Of a DNA stretch of 64,000 nucleotides, positions 8,873-16,467 are shown in pieces; the stretch's first letter is position 1, and every line of letters begins with the position of its first letter. Under the pieces are notes generated by a model. It was not told the DNA's origin. It saw only the letters and a list, made by a program, of their open reading frames with translations, and did not search any database. The translations under genes were made by a program, and so were the position numbers. This stretch comes from Allobosea sp. Root483D1. GTDB lineage: Bacteria > Pseudomonadota > Alphaproteobacteria > Rhizobiales > Beijerinckiaceae. Location: the NCBI RefSeq assembly GCF_001429505.1, contig NZ_LMJW01000011.1, positions 158,344-222,343 of the forward strand, written 5' to 3'.

Positions 8873-10483
8873 TTACTTCGCCGGCTTCACCGACATGGCC
8901 AGCATGAACTGGTCGGCGCGACCGGCGACGGCGAGTTCGGACTTGAAGGCCCAGATGCCGCTTTCGAAATGGAGCGGGATGAAGGCGCCGTCTGCGAGGA
9001 CCAGCGTCATCGCCTGCTGCAGCAATTCGGCGCGCTTCTTGTCGTCGAGCGTCGTGACCGCGGCGCGGATGACCTTGTCGAACTCGTCGTTCTTGTAGCC
9101 GCCATAGTTCGAGCCGCCGAGGGTCTTGGCCTCGTTCGGGGTGGGCGGCCACTGACGGAGGAAGGAGGCAGCCTCGCCGGTGGCGGAGCCCCAGCCGCCG
9201 AGCGCGGCGCTGAATTCCTTCTTGGCCCGGCGCGGGAAATAGATCGCCCGCGTCATCGCGTCGACCTCGGTCTTGATGCCGACCTGCGTCAGGTACTGCG
9301 CGACGGCCTGGGTGATCTGGCTGTCGTTGATGTAGCGGTCATTTGTCGAGGACAGGGTGAGCTGGAAGCCGTTGGGATAGCCCGCCTCGGCCAGCAGCTT
9401 CTTGGCCGCAGCCGGGTCATAGGCGAGCTTGGGCGGGTTCGGCAACGTGCCGGACATGCCGGTCGGTAGGTACTGGTAAGCCGGCTCGGCGGCGCCATCC
9501 ATGATGCGCTTGACGATCGCCTCGCGGTCGATGGCGAGCGACATCGCCTTGCGAACGCGCGCATCCTTCAGCGGATTCTTGCCGTCCGGCGCCTTGACGA
9601 AGGGACTCTCGTCGCGGGCGACGTCGAGCTGGAAGTAGATCACGCGGGTCGAGGGCGTGATGACATGGCCGAAGCGCTTGTCGCCCTTGATCCGGCCGAG
9701 ATCGCGCGCGGCCGGGTTCTCGATCACGTCGTAGTCGCCGGCGAGCAGGCCGGCGAGGCGCGGGCCGGCATTGGTCACAGGAAGGAAGCGCACGCTCGCC
9801 CAGGGCTGCTGCCCGCCCCAATGGTCCGGGTTGCGTTCGAGCTCGATCGACGATCCCCGCACATAGGACTTCAGCTTGTACGGCCCGGTGCCGACCGCCA
9901 TCGTGCCGTCATTGAAGTTGTTGACCGCCGGCCAGGGGCCGGTGACGCCGCAGTTCTTGGCGATATCGTAGCTGATGGCGTCGTGCTGGACGATCGAGGC
10001 GGAGAGGATCGGCAGGCCCGACAGCAGCGTCGGCAGCAGCGGCTCAGGCTCCTTGGTCTCGATGATCAGCGTGCTGGCGTCGGGAGTCTCGACCTTGGCA
10101 AAGTTGCCGGTGATGTCGGCGAAGGAGTCGGAGACCTTGGTCTCGTTCTTCAGCGTGCGGCAGAAGGTGAAAACCACGTCCTGCGCGCCGAAGGGCTGGC
10201 CGTTGGTGAACTTGACGCCCTGGCGCAGCTTGAAGGTCCAGCGGTTCTTGCCGTCATTCTCCCAGGAGGTTGCGAGGCCAGGCTGCAGCGCCTGCTTCTC
10301 GTCCTGCCGCACGAGATTGTCGAAGATGTGCTGGGCGAGCGCGTTATTGGGGGTCAGGTCGTGATAATGCGGGTCGACAGCAGTCGGCTCGGAGGCGAGC
10401 GCAACGCGCAGGCTCTGCGCCATGACGGGCGCGCTCAGCATGCTGGCGCCGAGCAGAATGGTGATGAGCGCGCGCTGACGCAT
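8873..10483 (-). CDS. Periplasmic substrate-binding protein, family 5 (DppA/OppA type)
   Basis: A 536-residue exported binding protein. Residues 1-22 form a Sec signal peptide ending PVMAQ. The mature part begins SLRVALASEPTAVDPHYHD, typical of the SBP_bac_5 family, and contains FTFKLRQGVKFTNGQPF and VRKAMSLAIDRE family signatures. Start chosen at 10483 because it begins the signal peptide; the open frame upstream runs into the divergent promoter region. It heads the operon SBP-DppB-DppC-DppD-DppF-hydrolase-SDR. Family 5 proteins bind peptides, nickel, opines or sugars, and the ligand here is unknown. Confidence 0.95.
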   Translation of the reverse strand: MRQRALITILLGASMLSAPVMAQSLRVALASEPTAVDPHYHDLTPNNALAQHIFDNLVRQDEKQALQPGLATSWENDGKNRWTFKLRQGVKFTNGQPFGAQDVVFTFCRTLKNETKVSDSFADITGNFAKVETPDASTLIIETKEPEPLLPTLLSGLPILSASIVQHDAISYDIAKNCGVTGPWPAVNNFNDGTMAVGTGPYKLKSYVRGSSIELERNPDHWGGQQPWASVRFLPVTNAGPRLAGLLAGDYDVIENPAARDLGRIKGDKRFGHVITPSTRVIYFQLDVARDESPFVKAPDGKNPLKDARVRKAMSLAIDREAIVKRIMDGAAEPAYQYLPTGMSGTLPNPPKLAYDPAAAKKLLAEAGYPNGFQLTLSSTNDRYINDSQITQAVAQYLTQVGIKTEVDAMTRAIYFPRRAKKEFSAALGGWGSATGEAASFLRQWPPTPNEAKTLGGSNYGGYKNDEFDKVIRAAVTTLDDKKRAELLQQAMTLVLADGAFIPLHFESGIWAFKSELAVAGRADQFMLAMSVKPAK

Positions 10484-10525
10484 CGGTCGGTCTCCGTTCC
10501 CGTAGCTGGTCGTTTTGACAGCTTT

Positions 10526-10553
10526 ATTTTCACGCGGTAGCAAACATGAAAAT
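10526..10553. promoter_or_regulatory. Candidate operator: inverted repeat in the divergent Dpp/RpiR promoter
   Basis: ATTTTCA (10526-10532) and TGAAAAT (10547-10553) are a perfect 7-base inverted repeat with a 14-base spacer. It lies in the 97-base gap between the binding-protein gene (start 10483, minus) and the RpiR-type regulator (start 10581, plus). It is the only AT-rich patch in the area and a plausible binding site for the RpiR protein. Binding is inference. Confidence 0.5.
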
Positions 10554-10580
10554 GATCCGACGTCAATCAGCGGGAAAGCC

Positions 10581-11453
10581 ATGTCACGCGCCCTGAAGCC
10601 GACGACGGACCTCGCCAACCGCATCGCCCAAGTCTACCCCTCACTCAGCGACGGGCATCGCAAGGCGGCCGACTTCGTCCTGCAGAGCCCGCTCGATTCG
10701 GCGACGGTGACGATCGAGGGGCTGGCCGAGAAAAGCGGGACCTCGACCGCGACCGTGACCCGCTTCGTCCGGGCGTTGGGCTATCGCAATTATGGCGATT
10801 TCCGCGCGGCGCTGTCGACGGCACTTAAGGTCGCGCTCGGGCCGGTCGAAGGTCTTGCCGATGCCCGCGCCGCAGCCGGCTCGGTCTTTTCCACCATGGC
10901 GACGACATTGAAGGGCGAGGCCGCCAATCTCGACGAGGCGATCGCCACGTTGGAGGAGGCGACGGTCAACCGCGCCATCGCCTTGCTCCTGAAGGCGCGC
11001 CGCATCTTCATCGTCGGCTCGGGCGCGAGCCACTATGTCGGCGCCTTCCTCGAGGACGGGCTGGCGCTCTATCTCGACGCCGATGTCGTCTTCGCCTCCT
11101 CGCGCGGCGGGCCGGAGCGCGCCGTCCGCCACATGCTCTCGGCCGGGCCGGAGGACGTCGTCATCGCGATCTCGCTGCCGCGCTATTCGCGCGCCACGCT
11201 GGAACTCGCCAAGTTCGCCAAGAAGCGCGGTGCCATCCTGCTCGCGCTCACCGACGGGCCGTCATCGCCTCTGGTTCCGCTGGCGGACATGACGCTGTAC
11301 GCCCCGGCCCGCAACAGCTTCCTGCCCAACTCGCCGACCGCTGCTTTCGCGGTGGCGGATGCCCTGATCACGACGCTGGCGCGTGAGCGCCCCGATGCGG
11401 TCGAGGCGCTGAAGGGGCTGAGCGAAAGCCTGCTCTGGACCTTCCACTATTGA
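10581..11453 (+). CDS. MurR/RpiR-family transcriptional regulator with SIS domain
   Basis: A 290-residue regulator. An N-terminal RpiR-type HTH (residues about 1-77; VTIEGLAEKSGTSTATVTRF) is followed by a SIS sugar-phosphate-binding domain (about 120-260; IFIVGSGASHYVGAFL, VVIAISLPRYSRATLEL). Such regulators sense phosphosugars or amino-sugar derivatives. Start chosen at 10581 after GCGGGAAA; an ATG 66 bases upstream would add non-conserved residues across the inverted repeat. It is divergent from the Dpp-type operon, so it probably controls that operon and itself. Confidence 0.92.
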   Translation: MSRALKPTTDLANRIAQVYPSLSDGHRKAADFVLQSPLDSATVTIEGLAEKSGTSTATVTRFVRALGYRNYGDFRAALSTALKVALGPVEGLADARAAAGSVFSTMATTLKGEAANLDEAIATLEEATVNRAIALLLKARRIFIVGSGASHYVGAFLEDGLALYLDADVVFASSRGGPERAVRHMLSAGPEDVVIAISLPRYSRATLELAKFAKKRGAILLALTDGPSSPLVPLADMTLYAPARNSFLPNSPTAAFAVADALITTLARERPDAVEALKGLSESLLWTFHY

Positions 11454-11585
11454 GCGACCCGGCGTGCCGCCATCGCCGCGCCGCACAACTGGCCCGCGCA
11501 AATCTCTCATGTACGCGCTCGCTCTCTGCTTTTAGAATGATTCGTAGAAACGAGATGTGCTCGTCGACAGCAGGGGAGGCCGCGC

Positions 11586-14411
11586 GTGAAGGCGGATCTG
11601 TCGCGAAGAAGCTTCCTCAAGGCCGGCGCTGCCGGCATCGCCATCAAGATTTCCCTGCTGCCCTCGGCCACCCAGGCGGAACTGATCGAGACGCCGCCGC
11701 GTCCCGGAGCCGACTGGCTGGCCGGCGGCAAGCCGAAATACCGGCTCGACGCCATCGCCAAGGTCACCGGCGGCAAGACCTTCACCCGCGACTACCGCGC
11801 CCGCGATCTCGACGGCTGGCCGAAGGAGCAGGCGCACGCCTTCATGCTCCATGCGACGCGGGTCGACCGCGTCTTCGACGGTGTCGACCTTGCCCTGCTC
11901 GGCGGTGATCTCAAGCCCGACCGGCTGGTGCTGCAGGAGGATCTCGTCGCCGACGGCGTCGCGCTGCCGGCACCGTGGCCGGGCTTCTATGGCGACGTCT
12001 TCTTCGTGCCGAAGGGCCAGACGGCCCGGCTGCTTGGCCAGCCCGTCGCGATGCTGATCTATCACGACTTCGCCCGCTATGACGCAGCCAAGCGCAAGCT
12101 GCGCTTCAACGACAAGGTCGTGCGCTATGGCGCCGAAGGGCCCTCGACCACGCCCGGCCCCTATGGCGCGGCGCGCTATGTCCGGATCGACGGCGGCAAT
12201 CCCGATGCCGAGGACCGCTATTCCGCGCTCAAGGACACGACGATCCGCGCCGGCTTCAAGGGCACCGAGCCGCAATGGCCTGCCCCCGGCGAGGGCGACG
12301 CCATGGCGCGCGGCATGGCGGCGGCGGCGGAGATCGAGCGCGAGATCGCCAACGCCGGTGACGACGTGCTGGTGCTGCGGCGCTCCTACTCGACCCAGTC
12401 GGCCGACGCCTCGGCGATGGAGGCCGACAACGGCAATGTCTGGTACGAGCGCTCGACCGGCGTCCTGCACGCTCTGATCGCGACGCAGTCGCCGCACGAG
12501 GTTGCAGAGATGGCGGCCCAGTTGGTCTCGAAATCGAAGTTTCCGCTAGGGAGTATCGACCTCAAGATCGGCTACACGGTCGGCTACGGCACCAAGGACC
12601 ACGCGATCTTCCCGTTCTTCTGCGTGCTCGCCGGCCTCTATGGCGAGGGGCGGCCGGTCAGGCTCGCCAACGACCGCTACGAGCAGTTCCAGACCGCGCT
12701 GAAGCGCCATGCCTTCCAGATGGACAAGGTCATGGTGATCGACCGAAAGACCGGCAAGTTCCGGGCGATGACCGGGCGCTACCGCAACGATGGCGGCGGG
12801 CGCGAGAACTTCTCGGTCTCGGTCGGCACGGTCGGCGCGACGGCGGCGCAATCGATCTATTACCTGCCGAAGAGCGACTTCTCCGCCGCGATCATGTCGT
12901 CGCGCGCGGTCGATGCCGGCTCGATGCGCGGCTACGGCACACTGCAGACCATGGCGGCGACCGAGATGATGGTCGACGAGGCTGCCGAAGCGCTCGGCCT
13001 CGATCCGATGGAGTTCCGGCGGCGCAATGCGCTGAAATCGGGCATGAAGAACTCGCAGGGCGCGATTCCCTCGGGAGCGCTGCGTCATGACGAGATCCTG
13101 GCGCGGGCGGAAAAGCATCCGCTCTGGACGAACCGGCAGAAGCGGAAAGCCGAGTTCGAGGCCAACAATCCCGGCAAGAAATACGGCGTCGGCTACGGCC
13201 ATGTGCACAAGGACTACGGCACCGGCGCGGAAGCCGCGCTCTGCGCGCTCGAATTCGATGCGAGCGGGCGGCTGAAGCTGTCGCATGTCGCGCATGAGAT
13301 CGGCACGGGCGCCACGACCTCGCAGGCGGTGATGGCCGCCGCCATCCTCGGGCGACAGCCGGACGAGACCGTGTTCGGCAAGGTGCGTTGGCCGCAAATG
13401 CCGCTGGAGACCACCGACGAGCCCTATACGCTGTCGCAGGAGGAAGAAGACAAGCGGATGGCCAATCCGCGCTGGACGCCCAGCTTCACCTCGCCGATGA
13501 GCGCCTCCAACAGCGTCTATTATCTCGGCCACGCGACACGCGAGGCGGCCCGGGCACTGGTCGATCTGACGGTCTGGCCGGCGGCGCGCTCGCTCTGGTC
13601 GCGCGGTATCGGCGGCGGCCAGATGGCGCCGGAGGCGGTGCGCCGCGAGGACCTGCGCGTCGTCGACGGCAGGGTCACGGCTGCCGCGATGCAGCCGCTC
13701 GCCTTCGCCGAGATCGCGGCCGAGGCGCACCGGCTCGGTCTCGTCACAGGCGTCACCGTGCACAGCTTCAACCGCTGGCAGTGGGCTGAGGCCGAGTTCG
13801 AGCTGCCGGGGATCGGGCGCCGCCGCTTCGCCATCGACGCTCTGGCGGTGAAATACGGCGATGGGGCACCGGCCGAGCACAAGGCCCTGATGACGCAGGG
13901 CGACTGGCATTTCGTCGAGCGCGCCTCGGTCTCCTACCCGTCGGCGCAGCGCAACAATGCCGGCGTCACCTATTATGCGCCGATGGCGACTCTCGCCGAG
14001 ATCGTCGTCGACACCGGCAGCGGCGAGGTCAGCCTGCTCTCGCATCACTCCATCCTCGAATGCGGCAACCAGATCGTGCCGGAGCTGGTCTCCGGCCAGA
14101 TCCAGGGCGGCCTCGCCATGGGCATCGGCCACGCCCTGAAGGAGTATCTGCCGCTCTATGAGGACGGGCCGGGCGACGGCACCTGGAACTGGAACCGCTA
14201 CGAATTGCCGACTTCCAGGGATGTCGCGGTCTGGAATCAGACGGCGGAGGTGCTGCCTCCGCTGTCCGATACCGATCCGCCCAAGGGCATGGCCGAGGTG
14301 GTGATGATCGCGGTGGTGCCGGCGATCGTGAACGGCGTCGCCCACGCGATCGGCAAGCGCTTCTACACCCTGCCGCTCACGCCCGAGAGGATCCGAGAGG
14401 CGCTGGCATGA
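11586..14411 (+). CDS. Tat-exported molybdopterin-binding subunit of a xanthine dehydrogenase/aldehyde oxidase-family enzyme (IorB-like)
   Basis: A 941-residue large subunit starting with GTG behind a strong ribosome site (AGGGGAGG). Residues 6-13 (SRRSFLKA) form a twin-arginine signal, so the folded cofactor-loaded protein is exported. Residues 50 onward follow the molybdopterin-binding aldehyde oxidase/xanthine dehydrogenase family, with VDAGSMRGYGTLQTM in the cofactor domain and a terminal GMAEVVMIAVVPAIVNGVAHAIG segment that supplies the probable catalytic Glu. At 941 residues it is longer than typical IorB proteins (about 730-760). It overlaps the 2Fe-2S gene by ATGA and is followed by a cytochrome c, so electrons probably go from substrate to Mo, FeS and heme in the periplasm. 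Substrate (aldehyde or N-heterocycle) unknown. Confidence 0.92.
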   Translation: MKADLSRRSFLKAGAAGIAIKISLLPSATQAELIETPPRPGADWLAGGKPKYRLDAIAKVTGGKTFTRDYRARDLDGWPKEQAHAFMLHATRVDRVFDGVDLALLGGDLKPDRLVLQEDLVADGVALPAPWPGFYGDVFFVPKGQTARLLGQPVAMLIYHDFARYDAAKRKLRFNDKVVRYGAEGPSTTPGPYGAARYVRIDGGNPDAEDRYSALKDTTIRAGFKGTEPQWPAPGEGDAMARGMAAAAEIEREIANAGDDVLVLRRSYSTQSADASAMEADNGNVWYERSTGVLHALIATQSPHEVAEMAAQLVSKSKFPLGSIDLKIGYTVGYGTKDHAIFPFFCVLAGLYGEGRPVRLANDRYEQFQTALKRHAFQMDKVMVIDRKTGKFRAMTGRYRNDGGGRENFSVSVGTVGATAAQSIYYLPKSDFSAAIMSSRAVDAGSMRGYGTLQTMAATEMMVDEAAEALGLDPMEFRRRNALKSGMKNSQGAIPSGALRHDEILARAEKHPLWTNRQKRKAEFEANNPGKKYGVGYGHVHKDYGTGAEAALCALEFDASGRLKLSHVAHEIGTGATTSQAVMAAAILGRQPDETVFGKVRWPQMPLETTDEPYTLSQEEEDKRMANPRWTPSFTSPMSASNSVYYLGHATREAARALVDLTVWPAARSLWSRGIGGGQMAPEAVRREDLRVVDGRVTAAAMQPLAFAEIAAEAHRLGLVTGVTVHSFNRWQWAEAEFELPGIGRRRFAIDALAVKYGDGAPAEHKALMTQGDWHFVERASVSYPSAQRNNAGVTYYAPMATLAEIVVDTGSGEVSLLSHHSILECGNQIVPELVSGQIQGGLAMGIGHALKEYLPLYEDGPGDGTWNWNRYELPTSRDVAVWNQTAEVLPPLSDTDPPKGMAEVVMIAVVPAIVNGVAHAIGKRFYTLPLTPERIREALA

Positions 14412-14953
14412 CGATCGCGACCAAGACGCTCTCCCTGACCATCAACGACAAGGCCGTCGGCCCGATCGACGTGCCCGAAACGATGCTGATGCAGGACTTC
14501 CTCTACGAGTACCTCAACCTCACCGGCTCGCGCATGGGCTGCGGCCAGGGCATCTGCCATGCCTGCACCGTCGTGCTGGAGAAGGCGGACGGCTCGCTCG
14601 AGGAGATGCGAACCTGCATTACGGGCGCGCACTGGTTCGCCGGGCGCAAGATCAGGACCGTCGAGGGGCATGCCAGGCGCGACGCCAATGGCGCGATCAC
14701 CGAGCTCTCGCCGGTCCAGCTGGCCTTCATCGAACATTTCTCCTTCCAGTGCGGCTACTGCACGCCCGGATTCGTCACCGGCGCGACGGTGCTGCTCGAC
14801 CAGTTGAAGCGCAACCCAGTCAGGCGCGAGGCGCTGGAGCAGGTGATCAGCGCGGCGCTCGACCGCCATATCTGCCGCTGCACCGGCTATGTCCGCTATT
14901 TCGAGGCGGTGCGCGATCTCGTCCTCAGGACGCCCGGCTTGGTGAGGACGTAG
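14408..14953 (+). CDS. (2Fe-2S)-binding subunit of the molybdenum hydroxylase
   Basis: A 181-residue small subunit with the two iron-sulfur clusters typical of IorA/CoxS/XdhA-type subunits. The plant-ferredoxin-like cluster ligands are in GCGQGICHAC and RTC; the second-cluster ligands are in QCGYCTPG and HICRCTGY. It has no signal peptide of its own, as expected for a subunit that is co-exported on the Tat signal of its partner. ATGA overlap with the large-subunit gene and a 5-base gap before the cytochrome gene show a tight operon. No FAD-binding middle subunit is encoded. Confidence 0.95.
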   Translation: MTIATKTLSLTINDKAVGPIDVPETMLMQDFLYEYLNLTGSRMGCGQGICHACTVVLEKADGSLEEMRTCITGAHWFAGRKIRTVEGHARRDANGAITELSPVQLAFIEHFSFQCGYCTPGFVTGATVLLDQLKRNPVRREALEQVISAALDRHICRCTGYVRYFEAVRDLVLRTPGLVRT

Positions 14954-14958
14954 CGCAT

Positions 14959-16236
14959 ATGGCGAGGAAGCTGCTTCTGGCCGCTCTGGCGGTCGCCGTC
15001 GTCGGTGCGCTCGCGGCGGGGGCCGTGTTCCTCGGCCTGTTCGAGCGCAGCGTCGTCGCCAGGGAGATCGAGCAACCACTATCAGCCGAGCAGATGAAGG
15101 CGCTCGCCAAGCGCGGCGCCTATGTCGCCGTCGCCGCCGATTGCTATGCCTGCCATGTCGTCAAGGGCGGCGCGCCCTGGGCCGGCGGGCTGCCGTTCGA
15201 GACGCCGCTCGGGACGATCTTCTCGACCAATATCTCGCCCGACAAGGAATACGGCATCGGCAACTGGACCCGCGCCGAATTCCACCGTGCCGTGCGCGAT
15301 GGCGTCGGCAAGCACGGCCATCTCTATCCGGCGATGCCCTACGCCTCGTATCGCAAGCTGACGGCAGATGATGTCGACGCGGTCTATGCCTTCCTGATGA
15401 GCCGCGAGCCGATGAAGGTGGCGAACCGCGCCAACCACATGCCCTTCCCGCTCAACATCCGGCAGGGCCTGACCTTCTGGAACCTGGTCAACCTGCCCAC
15501 CGACACGAAGACCGAGATCACCGGGCGCTCGGCGATGTGGAATCGCGGCCGCTATCTGACCGACGCGCTCGCCCATTGCGGCGAATGCCATACGCCGCGC
15601 AACCTTGCGATGGGCATGAAGGAGAGCGCCTATCTCCAGGGCTCGGAGCTCGAAGGCGTGGTGGCGCCGGATATCACCAAGGCCGGGCTGACCCGGATGG
15701 GCTTCGATCCGCTGGTGTTCGCTGGTTTCATGAAGTCTGGTATCTCGGCGCAAGGGGCGATGACCAACCAGATGTTCGAGGTCGTCCACTTCTCGACCCA
15801 GTATTTCACGGCCGACGACCTCGCGGCGATGTCGGCCTATCTCTTCGACCTAGACAAGCTGCCGGAGCGCGCGACCCCGCTGGCGCCGCCGCAACCCGTC
15901 GCGGTCTCCGCGGATGTCGCGGTCTCGGCTCGCGCCAGCTATCTTGCCGTCTGCGCCAGCTGCCATGGCGTCGAGGGGCAGGGCATCCCGCATGTCGTGG
16001 TGCCGCTGGCGACCAATGCCTCGCTGCGGCTGGCCGATGCGCGCAACCTGAACAAGGTCATCCTGACCGGCATCCCGGCCCAGCGCTTCCCCGGGCTGGA
16101 GCGCATGCAGCCCATGCCGGGCTTCGCCGCGCAGCTCTCCGACCAGCAGGTCGCCGACCTCTCCAACTGGCTGCGGGCGAGCTGGGGCGGGCAGAAATCG
16201 AGCGTCACGGCGGACGAGATCAAGCGGCTGCGCTGA
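14959..16236 (+). CDS. Membrane-anchored triheme cytochrome c, electron acceptor of the molybdoenzyme
   Basis: A 425-residue protein with an N-terminal hydrophobic segment (residues about 4-27) acting as signal or anchor and three heme c attachment sites: CYACH at 62-66, CGECH at 207-211 and CASCH at 332-336. The architecture is that of the cytochrome subunits of alcohol, aldehyde and gluconate dehydrogenases. It should take electrons from the 2Fe-2S subunit and pass them to ubiquinone or a terminal oxidase. Start chosen at ATG 14959, 5 bases after the 2Fe-2S stop. The frame is open upstream but overlaps that gene. Confidence 0.94.
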   Translation: MARKLLLAALAVAVVGALAAGAVFLGLFERSVVAREIEQPLSAEQMKALAKRGAYVAVAADCYACHVVKGGAPWAGGLPFETPLGTIFSTNISPDKEYGIGNWTRAEFHRAVRDGVGKHGHLYPAMPYASYRKLTADDVDAVYAFLMSREPMKVANRANHMPFPLNIRQGLTFWNLVNLPTDTKTEITGRSAMWNRGRYLTDALAHCGECHTPRNLAMGMKESAYLQGSELEGVVAPDITKAGLTRMGFDPLVFAGFMKSGISAQGAMTNQMFEVVHFSTQYFTADDLAAMSAYLFDLDKLPERATPLAPPQPVAVSADVAVSARASYLAVCASCHGVEGQGIPHVVVPLATNASLRLADARNLNKVILTGIPAQRFPGLERMQPMPGFAAQLSDQQVADLSNWLRASWGGQKSSVTADEIKRLR

Positions 16237-16287
16237 GCCCGGATAGAAGCGGCGCGACATCGGTGGGCATGATGATTTCGGAGGGTT

Positions 16288-16308
16288 GAAGGGCGTCTCG
16301 CGCCCTTC
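16288..16308 (+). terminator. Strong GC hairpin after the cytochrome gene
   Basis: GAAGGGCG (16288-16295) and CGCCCTTC (16301-16308) form a perfect 8-base stem with a 5-base loop, about 50 bases after the cytochrome stop. No T-run follows, so it may be a weak or factor-assisted terminator, or an mRNA 3' end stabiliser, between the first molybdoenzyme operon and the second large-subunit gene. Confidence 0.4.
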
Positions 16309-16467
16309 GCGCATCTGCGTGTCGAGAGCCTGGCGCCGGTCAGCCCCGACGCGGGCGCATTTGACAACCACGACTCCTTCCATGTGACATCTGGCAGGCA
16401 AATCGTTCTGCTCCCGGCAGCGGGATCGCCGGTCGATCCGGCCAATTCTCCACCATGGTGCCTCGTC

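Noticed and set aside
11454..11585. Possible regulatory RNA or operator before the Tat molybdoenzyme gene
   Set aside because: There is a slightly AT-richer patch around 11530-11555, but no convincing dyad, -35/-10 pair or stem was found by eye.
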